Shown piece after piece: positions 27,439-39,100 of a stretch of DNA of 64,000 nucleotides. The translations under genes were made by a program, and so were the position numbers. The notes below the pieces were generated by a model. The model saw nothing but the letters and a program-made list of their open reading frames with translations, did not search any database and was not told the origin of the DNA. The stretch is taken from assembly GCF_003970675.1 (NCBI RefSeq), contig NZ_CP034562.1:1736001-1800000 (forward strand), in the 5' to 3' direction. Position 1 is the first letter of the stretch. Each line of letters opens with the position of its first letter. The stretch is from Flammeovirga pectinis. GTDB taxonomy: Bacteria; Bacteroidota; Bacteroidia; Cytophagales; Flammeovirgaceae.

Positions 27439-28605
27439 TTATCTTCTTCTAAATTCAGGTATGTCTAATATGTCGAATACATTATTTGTATTTACAAAAG
27501 CGTGATTTACTCGATTACTAAGTATCATTAAAAAAGCCTCAGTATCTGGATAGTGAACAAATAGTGTAGAATATCCACGCCACCATCCACCATGGTAAAC
27601 AACTGTAGAACCATCAGAGACATGAAATAATCTCCATCCGTAACCGTAATTGTAATTACCTCTTCTTTTTGGACTTTGGAAAGTGAAAGCTTCATCTAAT
27701 GTTTCTTGTTTAAATAATGAATCTTGCAATAAAGCAACATGCCACTTAAACATATCTTCTACATTGGAATATACACTTTTATCGCCTAAAACACCATCTA
27801 GTAGATAATCTTCGTATTTACGTCTTCTTGCAGTGTGCCCAATTGCTACATTATCTTGATGCGCTCTTTCTTTTTCAAAAGTAAAAGTGCTATCCATGTG
27901 CAAAGGAGTAAAAATTCTATCGTCTAGAAATTGAGCAAATGATTTACCCGAAACTTTTTCGACAATTTCAGCAAGTAGCATATAACCCGTATTTGAATAA
28001 CGAAACCTTCTATCGGGCGTACCGTACTTACCTGGTTTATATTCATAGAGGTAATCAACGCAAAGATCATTATTTATATAAGTTTGCTTGTCTTTAATTT
28101 TTCTATCCATTAAATAGATATAATTAGGCAAGCCTGATCTATGGTCTAACAACATTTTTATTGTAATGCCATCATACGGGAAATTAGGGAAGTATTTATT
28201 TATAGAATCACTATACGCTAATAATGAGTCTTGTTTTAAAAGCATTATTGAAGCTGCTGTAAATTGCTTTGATACAGAGGCTAATTGAAAAAGATCGTCA
28301 TCATGTAACTTTGTTCTTCTTCTGATATCTCTATAACCAAACGCTTTTTTAAAGACAATTTGTTTTTTCTTGCCTCCTAAAACAACTCCATTAAATTGTC
28401 TAGTTTTTTGAAGTTTGGTGAAAGTAGAATCAAAAATATGATAGAATTCATCGAACTCTTCTTTTGATAATGAATCAATTGTTGGTGTAATTACTTCGGG
28501 CTCTTCTATTGTTACTACTTTTTCAGCTGATTCTTTTTTAGTACAGCCAAATAATAGGTTTACTCCAATAAGTAAAGTAATTAATCTGGAAAGATTATTT
28601 TTCAA
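27439..28605 (-). CDS. Serine hydrolase lipoprotein, beta-lactamase/class C-like
   Basis: A 388-residue protein. A lipoprotein signal with lipobox LLFGC precedes a class C beta-lactamase/D-alanyl-D-alanine-type domain: the SxxK motif in ASVSKQFTAASI, YxN in YSNTGYMLL, and HGG in VYHGGWWRGYSTLF. It probably acts in the periplasm on peptidoglycan peptides or esters. The start is a TTG at 28605; no in-frame ATG fits the signal peptide. It begins 8 bases after the FAH-family gene. Confidence 0.88.
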   Translation of the reverse strand: MKNNLSRLITLLIGVNLLFGCTKKESAEKVVTIEEPEVITPTIDSLSKEEFDEFYHIFDSTFTKLQKTRQFNGVVLGGKKKQIVFKKAFGYRDIRRRTKLHDDDLFQLASVSKQFTAASIMLLKQDSLLAYSDSINKYFPNFPYDGITIKMLLDHRSGLPNYIYLMDRKIKDKQTYINNDLCVDYLYEYKPGKYGTPDRRFRYSNTGYMLLAEIVEKVSGKSFAQFLDDRIFTPLHMDSTFTFEKERAHQDNVAIGHTARRRKYEDYLLDGVLGDKSVYSNVEDMFKWHVALLQDSLFKQETLDEAFTFQSPKRRGNYNYGYGWRLFHVSDGSTVVYHGGWWRGYSTLFVHYPDTEAFLMILSNRVNHAFVNTNNVFDILDIPEFRRR

Positions 28606-28613
28606 TGAATTAT

Positions 28614-29225
28614 CTATTTGACTTCGAAATCGAGTAATTTTTCACCTTCTATAAATCCTTCAATTCTATCTCCAATTTTAACTGGACTAACACCTTTAGG
28701 GGTTCCAGTGAAAATAAAATCTCCTTTCTTTAAAGTGATGTATTTAGATACAAAAGCAATAATTTCATTTACATTCCAAAGCATCATACTTGAATTGCCG
28801 TTTTGTTTTTCCTCACCGTTAAGTGATACACTGAAATTAATGTCTTGAATATCTTTGAAATTCGAAATAGGTTGAAATTTAGAAATAGGGGCACTGTCAT
28901 TAAAAGCTTTTGCAAGTTCCCAAGGAAGCCCTTTTGCTTTTAGTCTAGATTGAACGTCTCTTGCTGTAAAGTCAATTCCTAAACCTACTTCTTCGTAATA
29001 TCTATGAGCAAATTTTTCTTGAATGTATTTCCCGCCTTTACAGATTTTTACAACTAATTCTACTTCATGATGTATATCCTTAGAAAATTCTGGATAGTAG
29101 AAAGGGTCGTTATTTTTTAAAACTGCTGTTTCAGGTTTTGTAAAAATTACGGGTTCAGTAGGACGTTCATTATTTAATTCAGCAATGTGATCAACATAAT
29201 TTCGACCTATACAAATAATTTTCAT
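28614..29225 (-). CDS. Fumarylacetoacetate hydrolase family protein
   Basis: A 203-residue FAH-fold protein. It begins KIICIGRNYVDHIAEL and contains PVIFTKPETAVL, HHEVELVVKI (metal-ligand Glu), GIDFTARDVQ and FTGTPKGVSPVKIGD. Small members act as acylpyruvate hydrolases or oxaloacetate decarboxylases. The start is placed at the ATG at 29225. A 15-codon longer frame would run into the terminator hairpin at 29252-29286 of the preceding gene. It heads a unit with the serine hydrolase and SpoU genes. Confidence 0.9.
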   Translation of the reverse strand: MKIICIGRNYVDHIAELNNERPTEPVIFTKPETAVLKNNDPFYYPEFSKDIHHEVELVVKICKGGKYIQEKFAHRYYEEVGLGIDFTARDVQSRLKAKGLPWELAKAFNDSAPISKFQPISNFKDIQDINFSVSLNGEEKQNGNSSMMLWNVNEIIAFVSKYITLKKGDFIFTGTPKGVSPVKIGDRIEGFIEGEKLLDFEVK

Positions 29226-29251
29226 AATCTGTTTTTTAAAATAGAGTGAAC

Positions 29252-29286
29252 AAAAAAATGCCCGATACATTCATACCGGGCATTTT
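29252..29286 (-). terminator. Intrinsic terminator after the zinc-ribbon protein gene
   Basis: A perfect 10-bp stem (29277-29286 with 29255-29264) with a 12-base loop, followed leftward by a run of T's (A's at 29252-29258). Confidence 0.85.
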
Positions 29287-29304
29287 AGAGGAAACTAAAA
29301 TCAA

Positions 29305-30096
29305 CTATTTTTTCTTAGTTGCAGCTTTTCTTCCTCTTGTAGAACGACGTTTTGGCGACGCTTCAACTTCTTCGATTACCTCGACATCAGTTAAAACTCT
29401 ACCGCAGTGTTCACATACGATTAATTTCTTTTTCTCACGGATATCAGCTTGTCTCTGAGGAGGGACAGTGTTGAAACAACCACCACAAGCACCTCTTTTT
29501 ACAGTAACAACTGCTAAACCATTAGAAGAGTTATCTCTGATCTTGCTGTAAGATCTTAATAATCTTTCATCAAGATGTTTTGTAGCTTTATCACGTTGCT
29601 TAAGAAGTTTTTGTTCATCAACTTCACTTTCAGCCATGATTTCGTCAAGTTCAGATTTTTTAGTTTGTAAATCCTTTTTACGCTCTTCTAAAGCGTCTTT
29701 TGTATTTACAACTCTTTCACTCTTCACTTTCTCATCAGCTTCGTTATCACGAATTTTCTTTTGAGCAACTTGGATATCAAGATCTAACATCTCCATTTCC
29801 TTGTTGATAGCATCAAATTCTCTGTTATTTCTAACGTTCATTTGTTGCTCTTCAAGATAAACAATACGCTTTTTGAAGTCCTGAATTTTACCTCTTAATT
29901 GATCAATAGTTCCTTCGACATCTGACAGATCTCTTTGTAAGTTATCTATACGAGTCTCGTAACCTATGATCTCATCCTCTAGGTCTTGAACTTCTTCCGG
30001 CAGGTCGCCGCGTAATTTGCGGATTGCATCTAGTTCGCTATCGATTTGTTGTACTTTCGAAAGCGCTTCGATTCTTTGGGCGACTGTATTCTCCAT
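29305..30096 (-). CDS. Coiled-coil protein with C-terminal C4 zinc ribbon
   Basis: A 263-residue protein. Residues about 10-170 are a long, highly charged alpha-helical coiled coil. The C-terminus carries a C4 zinc ribbon (CGGC ... CEHC) and a basic Arg/Lys tail. The family (zf-RING_7/CdsZ-like) is widespread in Bacteroidota; proposed roles in translation or chaperone-like function are unproven. The start is placed at the ATG at 30096; the frame continues four codons to a TTG. Confidence 0.88.
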   Translation of the reverse strand: MENTVAQRIEALSKVQQIDSELDAIRKLRGDLPEEVQDLEDEIIGYETRIDNLQRDLSDVEGTIDQLRGKIQDFKKRIVYLEEQQMNVRNNREFDAINKEMEMLDLDIQVAQKKIRDNEADEKVKSERVVNTKDALEERKKDLQTKKSELDEIMAESEVDEQKLLKQRDKATKHLDERLLRSYSKIRDNSSNGLAVVTVKRGACGGCFNTVPPQRQADIREKKKLIVCEHCGRVLTDVEVIEEVEASPKRRSTRGRKAATKKK

Positions 30097-30241
30097 AGGG
30101 ATTGGCAAAACTAAATGTTGACATTAAATTTCTTAGTGGCATTTATAACTAGTAAAATGCACGAAATGCAATTTTAAGAAATTAAATCGTATTTATCTCT
30201 ATATAATTGAAATTAATAACGATTCAATATTGTATAAATGC

Positions 30242-30273
30242 AAAAAAAAGGCTAGCAAAACAAGTTACTAGCC
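30242..30273 (-). terminator. Intrinsic terminator after tRNA-Met
   Basis: A 6-bp GC-rich stem GGCTAG/CTAGCC (30268-30273 with 30250-30255), then eight T's leftward (A's at 30242-30249). Confidence 0.85.
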
Positions 30274-30281
30274 AATTATTG

Positions 30282-30355
30282 TGCTCCCAACAGGGCTCGA
30301 ACCTGTGACCCTCTGATTATGAGTCAGATGCTCTAACCAACTGAGCTATGGGAGC
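30282..30355 (-). tRNA. tRNA-Met (anticodon CAT), probably elongator
   Basis: A complete 74-base cloverleaf. The acceptor stem is GCTCCCA/TGGGAGC with discriminator A, the D arm is GCTC/GAGC, the anticodon stem TCTGA/TCAGA encloses loop CTCATAA (anticodon CAT), and the T arm is ACAGG/CCTGT with TTCGAGC. CCA is not encoded. The D-loop and variable/T sequence resemble elongator tRNA-Met; an Ile tRNA with lysidine-modified CAT cannot be excluded from sequence alone. It has its own promoter and terminator. Confidence 0.95.
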
Positions 30356-30376
30356 TGCTTTTCCTTGAAAGCGTTG

Positions 30377-30410
30377 CAAATATAGGGGATTATTTCCGTA
30401 CAATGCAAAA
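30377..30410 (-). promoter_or_regulatory. Promoter of the tRNA-Met gene
   Basis: Read leftward: TTTTG (complement of 30406-30410), 21 bases, then TATATTTG (complement of 30377-30384), an exact TAnnTTTG -7 element. It ends 21 bases before the tRNA 5' end. Confidence 0.75.
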
Positions 30411-30623
30411 TAAAAATTGAACTTTTTTTAGATTATTTTTTAAATGATTGAAATAGAACAATTTATTTTTAATTATTTACTTCTATTTTTTTGAATCAAA
30501 TTGATTTATCATCCAAAATCTTCAATTTTACCTCATAAATCAATTAATTTCCTTTAGGTATAATTAGTTTATGATTGATATTTATTCACATAATTATTGA
30601 TTTAGAACATTATTAATTGGAAT
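30411..30623. other. AT-rich intergenic region between tRNA promoter and adenine deaminase
   Basis: No coding frame is apparent. It contains an 11-bp inverted repeat AATTGATTTAT/ATAAATCAATT (30499-30509 and 30535-30545) with a 25-base loop but no T run, so its role as a terminator for the leftward adenine deaminase gene is doubtful. Confidence 0.5.
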
Positions 30624-32240
30624 TTAATCAACAAATAAATTAACAAAATTGAATGTTTTCCCATCAAACAAACCTTTGTCACTTATTTTTAGTTGAGGAA
30701 TTACCAATAATGCCATAAATGAAAGCGTCATATAAGGATCATGGAGAGTAGAACCGAACTCTTTTGCTGTTTCAAGGAGTTGGATATATTTTTTTGCAGC
30801 TGATTCTCCATCAATATTTGTCATTAAGCCAGCAATTGGTAATGCAAATGTAGCTTCCTTAGTGTCATTCTTAATGCAAAGCCCACCTTGCATATCAATA
30901 ACTTTATTTACAGCTGCTGCAATAGCCTCATCAGTAACACCAACAGCAACTATATTATGAGAGTCGTGTGCAACTGTAGAAGCAATAGCTCCTTCTTTCA
31001 AACCAAAACCTTTTATATAAGCTACTGATACAGGAGCTTCTTGATAGCGATTTACGACTGCAACTTTTAGAACATCATTCTCCTTTAAAGAGTTTATATC
31101 GTGTGACTCTTCAGATGTTATTAACTGACCATCGTGTGCTACAATTACTCTTACTTTATTTTTGCCATCTAGTGCTAAATTAAAATCACTTGCTTTTTTA
31201 GGTTGACAATTAAATTTATTAATAATTTGAGCTGTTGGCGTAGAGAATAATTCTTTTCCATTTTCAGCAACCTTCACACCATTTATATAAGTGGCAATAG
31301 GTTTGAAATTGCTCATGTTATTAATAATCACAAAATCTGCATAATCACCCTCTCTTAATTGGCCAACATCTAAGTTATAATGCTCAATAGGATGGATGGA
31401 TGCTATTTTAATGGCATCAAAGATATCTGTACCCATATCTAGTGCTCTTTTGATAAACTTATCCATATGACCGTTTATAAGCTCATGTGGATGGGAGTCA
31501 TCAGTGCAAAACATTAGTTTTGATGGATGCGATTTTAGGAGTGGAGATAAAGCCTCGAAATTCTTAGCAGCAGAACCTTCTCGGATTTGAATTTTCATTC
31601 CATGTTCAATTTTATGGAGTGCTTCGTCTAATTCAAAACTTTCGTGATCTGTTGAAATCCCTGCAGCAGCATATTTAATCAATTTTTTACCTTTTAAACC
31701 TGGAGCATGCCCATCTACAGGTTTTTTTGCAGTTTTAGCAATTCTAATTTTTGCCATCACATCAGCGTCATTATTGAGCACTCCCGGCCAATTCATCATT
31801 TCTGATAAATACTTAATATCATCATTGGCAAGAAGCTCTTCTATTTGGCTAACACTAATGGTATCTCCAGCAGTTTCGAAAGCTGTTGCAGGCACGCAAG
31901 AGGGAGCACCGAAATTGAATTTAAAAGGAGTTTGTTTTCCATTCTCAATCATGTAATGTATACCTTCAATACCCACTACATTCGCTATTTCGTGTGGATC
32001 AGAAATTGTTGCTACAGTACCGTGTCTAACTGCAATTTTTGCAAATTCAACAGGGGCAAGCATAGAACTTTCAATATGAATATGTGCATCTACAAAACCT
32101 GGTACTATATATTGACTTATACCTTTTGAAGATTCATCGTATTTAATTGATTTAATACGTTTCCCTTCAATCGTGATACATCCAGGGTAAATCATTCGTT
32201 TATGAACATCTACAATATTTCCTTTGATTTCTGTTGCCAT
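30624..32240 (-). CDS. ade: Adenine deaminase
   Basis: A 538-residue amidohydrolase of typical Ade length. Visible motifs are GFVDAHIHIESSM (metal-binding HxH), SDPHEIANVVG, GHAPGLKG, DHESFEL and CTDDSHPHEL (metal-ligand Asp). The C-terminal adenine-deaminase-specific domain includes SHNIVAVG. It converts adenine to hypoxanthine in purine salvage. It is apparently monocistronic. Confidence 0.95.
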   Translation of the reverse strand: MATEIKGNIVDVHKRMIYPGCITIEGKRIKSIKYDESSKGISQYIVPGFVDAHIHIESSMLAPVEFAKIAVRHGTVATISDPHEIANVVGIEGIHYMIENGKQTPFKFNFGAPSCVPATAFETAGDTISVSQIEELLANDDIKYLSEMMNWPGVLNNDADVMAKIRIAKTAKKPVDGHAPGLKGKKLIKYAAAGISTDHESFELDEALHKIEHGMKIQIREGSAAKNFEALSPLLKSHPSKLMFCTDDSHPHELINGHMDKFIKRALDMGTDIFDAIKIASIHPIEHYNLDVGQLREGDYADFVIINNMSNFKPIATYINGVKVAENGKELFSTPTAQIINKFNCQPKKASDFNLALDGKNKVRVIVAHDGQLITSEESHDINSLKENDVLKVAVVNRYQEAPVSVAYIKGFGLKEGAIASTVAHDSHNIVAVGVTDEAIAAAVNKVIDMQGGLCIKNDTKEATFALPIAGLMTNIDGESAAKKYIQLLETAKEFGSTLHDPYMTLSFMALLVIPQLKISDKGLFDGKTFNFVNLFVD

Positions 32241-32262
32241 TTCTACTCTTATAATGTTGTGT

Positions 32263-32305
32263 AAAAAACAAAGCCAAAATACATTATGAATATGTATTTT
32301 GGCTT
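32263..32305 (-). terminator. Intrinsic terminator after the outer-membrane beta-barrel gene
   Basis: A perfect 14-bp stem (32292-32305 with 32271-32284) and a 7-base loop. The leftward flank has six T's (A's at 32263-32268). Confidence 0.8.
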
Positions 32306-32336
32306 GTTCTATAAAGATTTATTATAAATATTCTCT

Positions 32337-32939
32337 TTAGAATACTAATGCATATGCTAATGTTACGTCAAATCTGCTTATTGATAAATCGTCTCCACTA
32401 ACTCGTGTAATATCAGATAAACCTGCAATGTACCTGAAATCAATCATGATATTATCTACCATTGCACCAATACCAAATACTAAAGAGATATTAGAATCAT
32501 TTAAATAACGATTCACATTACGATCATTTGTACTTTCTGATGGAGATAATGAACCATCAATAATATTAGTAGGGCCATTTTCTTTTGCCTTAGCTAGTAC
32601 ACTAACCATAGGGCCAAAATTAAAAAAGAACCTATTTTTCTTTCCGACAGAAAATTTAGCTAATAATGGAATATCAACATAATTTAAACTGACAGTTGTA
32701 CCCATAGATTTTGATCTAATCATGCTGTATAAACATTCTGCTTGTAATGAAAAGACATCACTTGTTGCTGCTTCTACAACACCACCAAAAGTAATATTTG
32801 GCTTGTAAGAAAAATCGTTTGTACGATTGGTTCTTATTTTAGAGATATTAGTACCAACTTTTGCGGCAATCATAACACCTTGACCAAAAACTATGTAAGA
32901 ACTTAAAAGTAGTCCAAGGGTTAAAAAAATCTTCCTCAT
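32337..32939 (-). CDS. Outer-membrane beta-barrel protein (PorT/OMP_b-brl family)
   Basis: A 200-residue protein. A signal peptide (to VFGQ) is followed by alternating beta-strands typical of the Bacteroidota outer-membrane beta-barrel family: MIAAKVGTNISKI, ITFGGVVEAATSD, FFFNFGPMVSVL, ISLVFGIGAMVD, and a C-terminal strand ending in F (ALVF). Its function is unknown; it resembles the porin-like domain also seen in PorT. It lies 185 bases downstream of the giant adhesin gene in the same direction, so a functional link is possible but unproven. Confidence 0.8.
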   Translation of the reverse strand: MRKIFLTLGLLLSSYIVFGQGVMIAAKVGTNISKIRTNRTNDFSYKPNITFGGVVEAATSDVFSLQAECLYSMIRSKSMGTTVSLNYVDIPLLAKFSVGKKNRFFFNFGPMVSVLAKAKENGPTNIIDGSLSPSESTNDRNVNRYLNDSNISLVFGIGAMVDNIMIDFRYIAGLSDITRVSGDDLSISRFDVTLAYALVF

Positions 32940-33124
32940 GAACAGTAGAGTTAGGGATTTAGATTAAAAAAAGAAATACATGAAAACTGTATGTTAATTG
33001 TATTTCGTTTAGACAGTAGTATTTATTGAGTAATACTATTGAAGCTAAGATACAAAAATCATGTGATTTCTAGCTTATTTATATCAAAATCATTCCTTTT
33101 TCATCTTTTATAATTTTCGTGGTG

Positions 33125-36100
33125 TTATCTAATTAATAGTATCTGTCCAGTTTTCTCTGTTACTGAGCCATCTTTCTGACTTGTATATCTTACTGAATAT
33201 GTGTAAGAACCTGACATCATCTTGGCTCCTTTATACGTGCCATCCCAACCATTACCTGGTGTACTCGCTTCAAATGAATCAGTGTATACTTTATGGAAAA
33301 TTGATTCTCCCCAATTATTATAAATATGGAAATCTATATCAACCGCATAAGCTGGTTCTAATAAAAATTCATCATTCGTTCCATCACCGTTAGGAGTAAA
33401 TGCATTTGGCGAATGTAACCTTGCAGGGCAAATCTGATTTACATTAATAGTATCTACAGTTGCACATCTTGTTGCATGACTTTCATCGGTAACAATTACC
33501 GTTAAAATACCACTTCGATCTCTAGTAATAACTCTAGAGGTTTCACCAGTACTCCATTGGTAAGTATAATTTTCACCTTCAACAGCTGCCACATCTAATT
33601 TATCACCTGTTTCAAAACAGAAAGTGGTGTCTTGTAAAACTTGTGCTGGGTTAGGGTGGAATGTAGCCGTGAAATCATGAACAAATTCACACATTGTACC
33701 AGATTCATGTTGCACTCTAGTTGTAACTGTGTAAATACCATTTTCAAGAACATCAATTGTTGGAGTTGTTTCGCCGTTACTCCACAAGAAAGATTCAACA
33801 ACACCTGGATAATCAGGTATTCTACCATCAAAAGTGATAGGCTCTAAATCACAAGATTCTTGTTCCCATTCTGCAATAACATCAGGAACTACATGAACAG
33901 TAATTTGATGTGTATTTATACAACCTTGCTCATTTGTAACTTCAACAGAATAAACGGTTTCTTCTAAAGGTCCAACTAAGATGTTGTCTGCAGTAGAGCC
34001 ATTGCTCCAAGAATATGTGACAGGGACATTTACTTGTGGGGTTAATGTTGTTGTCAACCCTTCACAAATCCAAATATCACTTTCCATTGTAATTACAGGT
34101 AAAGGGGTTACTGTTACAGAATCAATATATGTATTTGTACAACCTCCATTGTTTGTTACCTCAACTAATACTTTATAAGTTCCCGGTTGAGTATATGTAA
34201 ATGATGCGTCACGATCAAAAGCATCGAAAAGTGCACCATTGTCTTCATTATAATTAAAGTCCCATTTAACATTTTTGATACCATGATCACCAGATTGATT
34301 TAACTGAGTTGTTGTGTTTACAAACTGGGCTAATTCACCAATACAAATATTATCTACAGTAAAGCTAGGCGTTGGTATTTCATATATATGAATATCTTCT
34401 GAATAAACAGGTGATATACAACCTGCAGGAGTTGTAATTCTTAATTTAATAGTATGTGTTCCAATAGTACTAAATATACTTGTAGTATCACCCATTGATT
34501 GAACCTCATAATTTCCATCATTATTAAAGTCCCATTCAAATATACTTCCATCTTGAGGAGTAGAAGAATTTCTTGTTGAGAAGAAAATTGTTTCCATCTG
34601 ACAACCAAATCCTTTATCAACTGTGAAATCTGCAGTTGGTGTTCTATGGAAAACTACAGTCATAGTATCTGCACTATTACAAGAGGTGTCTAATTTGTTA
34701 TTGACATTAAGTACTAATCGAGCAACAACTTCATGAGAATTAGAATTAAAAATTGGATCAGCTAAAGTGGCTGAATTTGTATTGAAATCAGATTGTGTAT
34801 TAATTCGACCACCTGACAATGAAATAATGTTCCAACTGTAATTCATACCACTCCAATAAGTATCTAGGGGAGTTATGGTAAACACTTGTTCTTGACAACC
34901 TCCTAAATCTGCAGGTAAAACAACTGTTGGTGTTCTTAAAAATGTTATTGATGATTGATCTGTACTTGTGCCACAATTATTAAAGATATTATCTGTTGAT
35001 AACGATAAATGAGCAGTCAGTGATGAGGCATCATCAGGCATTGTATTTAATATGAAATCAGGGTTGTAACTACTAGTATTTGATATAGAAACATTTCCTC
35101 TATTATCGTTTGTAGTAATGTCTGAATCTATTTGATCAATAGTCCAAGCGTAATTAAAGTTATTTATAAACTCTTCATTATTTGGTTGAACAGTAATACT
35201 CGTTTGAGTACAACTACCTTGTACTGTTGCAGGGATTTCTGTAATAGGGTTTCTAAAGAAAGTGACATCAATAGAATCACTTACTTGAGTACAATACGGA
35301 TTTAATGGGTTAGAGATGGTTAACTTATATCTAGCCGTTAATTGTGCTGCACCATGAGGGAATGTCGGACTTGTTAAATTCATTTCATAAGCAGATCCAG
35401 AAGGTGTTTCTGTAATATTTGCATTTGAAATTGAGTCTGAATCACTCGTAATATCAAGTTGCTCCCAAGTATAATTAAAGTTAGTTACTTCATTTTGTGA
35501 CGGGCGAAGCGTTATAAAACCAGTTTCACAAGATACAATTGGAGAAGACAATAATGATAAAGTAGGTTGCTTGTGGAAACGTATAATAGTTGTTTCTAAA
35601 TCTGTACATCCACTCGAACCATTTGATACATTTAAAGTAGCTTCAATTTCGATGTAAGATGCTCCAATTGGGAAATTAGGGTTTCTTAATTCTAATTGAT
35701 GTCCTCTTGTGTTATAAGAAGATGTATCAACTGTTCCTGTATTCAAATTAATATCATCTGTTACAGTAATTGTCCAATTATAATCAAAGTGACTAACAAG
35801 TTCTTCTCCTGTTGTAATTGAGAAAATTTGATCTTCACATAAATCAGTAGCCGATGGATTTAAAGTAATATTTGGTGTTCTATAAAATGTTATTGATTCA
35901 CTCTCATTACTTAAACAAGTGTTCTCTTGGAAAGCATTTTTCCCATCAACATCAAGCGTAATGTTTATTTCTCCAGAACCACTTGTAAATTGATTTACAT
36001 TAATATGTAAGCTATCATAAGTACTTAATGTATCTATTGTACCGCCACTAATTGAACTCATTGACCAATCGAAAATATAATTATCTCTCTGTGATGATGT

Positions 36101-39100
36101 TATAGGGAAAGTTAAAGCCTTTAAACTCACATTATCACTACAACCAATAACTGAAGTTGACAATGTAGTATTTAGTACAGGAGTTTTGAAGAATGAAATA
36201 TCAACTTCTTGTGTTGTAATACAAGGTTGACTTGCATTCGGGTTACTATTGATGATAGATAATTCATAACGTACATCAATTTGAGTTTCTCCATTGTTAA
36301 ATATTGGATTTTGAGTAACTAAATCTTTAGCTGTTAAATCTACTTCAGAAACAGCTCCATTTGTAGTAGAAATCTTTGTCCATTGATATTGATAATCAGA
36401 AATCACTTCATTAAAAGGAGAGGTTGTGATTAAGTTTGTACAACTATCATTTGCAGATTTTACTACATCGAAATTTATATGTGGAACTCTAAAGAAGATC
36501 AGTGTGTGTTGTTGCGTTGCAGTACAAGAACTTCCATTAGGATTGACTATTGTCAATTCCATAGTAACTTCTATTTGAGATCGACCATTTGTGAAATCGT
36601 CATCTTCAAAATGAATTTCAAAATTTTGATTAGCAGTTTGACCATTAATTACATCATTAGTAGTGCCATTGAAGCCGTCAATATTAGCAACACTCCATGT
36701 GTAATTGTATCCATTTATTGTTTCATCTCCCAATGGCTTAATAAGCACAGTATCTAACGCACAACCCGTATGATTATCTGTAAAATTAATCATTGGTTTA
36801 CGAGCTAGTTGAATTGTGTAAGACGTATCAGCATCACAATCAGCATTTAGTTTATTCTCTGCATGAACAGCAAAATTAGCTGTTATTAAAGATGCTCCTA
36901 ATGGGAAATCAACAGGGTCGCTATCAATAATCATTTGCCCAGCATTAGATGTGTTTATTGCTGATAGCGATGAAATACTTGCATTGTTATCTGTGAAAAT
37001 ACTATCAATTGTCCAAGTGAAATCATAATTGTCAGGACGGGTTTCTACAGTTTGTAAAATTAAATCTGTATCATCACAAACAGTTAAAGTATTTGATGTT
37101 AAACCTATTGTAGCGTCTCTATCAAATTGAACTGTTACTTGATCTGATGTTGTACAACCATTATCATTATTAGTAGTTTCTAATTCATAAACAGCAATTA
37201 CTCGAACACTATTTGCAGGGAAAGAAGGGTTGTGGTTTAAAGTAATAGAATGTGTTGATAAACTACTTTCTACAGGATAAATATTTGCAGCAAGTAAATC
37301 AATTCCATTATCTGTAAGAATACTTACTCTTGTCCAATTATACGTATAACCTGAATTATTTGCTTCAGTTGGGAATAAAGTGATTGTTCCATCTTCACAA
37401 ATTGGCGGGATACTTAAATGTGTTAAATCTGTATTTGGAGTACGGAAGAAAGTAAAAGTATACGTTTCACTATCACTACAACCACCTAATTCATTTTCAA
37501 CATCTAAAGAATAAGTGACATCAATTCTATGACTTAAAGAATCGAATGAGACAACATTAAATTGAACATCTTGATTATGATTATCTAAATGTGTTGTATC
37601 AATAGTTCCTCCAAGAACATTAACCTCATTCCATGTATATCTATAATTTGTAATTTCTTCAGTGGCAAAAGGTCTAATGGTATTTGATAACTGACAATTT
37701 GTAGTATCAAGAGATTGTGTAGAAGTTAATATCGGGTTTCTAAAGAATGAAGCAGTGATTGTATCTTTATCAATACATTGAGTTGACAGACTATTCTCAA
37801 CAATAACTTCATATTCATATTGTATCAATGCACTTCCAGTAGGGAAGAAACTCGTTTGATCAATAGGAGAGTTTAGCGTAAATGTATTATTGTTTTGAAT
37901 AACTTGAGTAGCAATTAACGCTTCATTATTAGGGTTATTATCAACTGTCGTATTAATTAGATTCCAAGTGTAATTAAACTGAGGTACATAACTTTCCGTT
38001 GTTTCTAATACAATAGATCCTGTAGAACATTCGGCATTAATATCTGTAATTGATGCGTTTGGAGTTCTGTAGAAAGTAAATGAAACAGTCTCTGTAGATG
38101 TACAAGTAGGAGAGTCTGCATTAACAGCAGTAATTTGATAAGTTACATCTATTTGGTTTGATGAAGTATTGAAAACAGGTGTATCAAAAGTTACATTTTG
38201 ATCTGTTGTAGAAGATATACTCACCGTACCACCTACAACCGATTGCAGGTTCCATGTATAATTATACCCATCAATAATTTCAGTACCAAATAGTGTTACG
38301 GTATTACTATTGCCACAATCTCCAGTTGTAAGTGATTGTGCAATTGTCATAGTAGGTACCCTAAATATAGTGAATTGAATATCTTCAAAATCAGAACATA
38401 ATTGATTTCCTAGCGTGTCATAATTGACTGCTGTAACTCTATAATCAGCATCAATTCTATGACTTCCAGAATTGAATGATGAAGTGTTTAATTCTATATT
38501 TTGAGTAGATGATGAATAACCTGTTCCAATAGCAAGTGTACCTCCGTCTACTTGAACACTATCCCAAACATAATTATAACCCGCTATTGTTTCAGAATTA
38601 AATAAGCTGATTAAGTTTGTGCTACCACAAGCAGTCATCGATTGATTAACTGTTATATCAGGTTCTCTGTAGAAATAGAATCTAAATGTAGAATCAGTAG
38701 TACAAGAAGTGTTTTCAATATTCTCCACATTTACAGAAACATCAACTAAAACAGTATCACTCCCTGTAGTGAAAACAGGGTTATTAAATGTAAGTGTATG
38801 ACCTGTTAAAGATGAATTAGTTACAGAGCCTCCAATTGTTGTGAAAGTCCAATTAAAATTAAAAGCACTACTTACATCTTCATTGCCAAAAGCAGTAATG
38901 ATATTTTCAATTCCACAAGCAGTTAAACTTTGTTGAATGTCAACTACTGGAGTACGGAAGAAAGTAAAAGTATACGTTTCACTATCATTACAACCACCTA
39001 ATTCATTTTCAACATCTAAAGTATAAGTAATATCAATTTTATGACTCAAAGGATCGAATGAGACAACATTAAATTGAACATCTTGATTATGATTATCTAA

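Noticed and set aside
30097-30108. TTG start for the zinc-ribbon protein at 30108 and an overlapping -7-like TAGTTTTG (complement of 30106-30113)
   Set aside because: The ATG at 30096 is a better start. The box has no -33 partner and would leave almost no leader, so it is probably chance.
30282-30355. tRNA-Ile2 with lysidine-modified CAT anticodon
   Set aside because: Body sequence (AGTTGGTTAGAGCA, GGGTCACAGGTTCGA) is closer to elongator tRNA-Met. It is not fully excluded, but it is the less likely reading.
30499-30545. 11-bp inverted repeat as terminator of adenine deaminase
   Set aside because: It has a 25-base loop, an AT-only stem character and no T run on the correct side. It was kept only as a note on the intergenic region.
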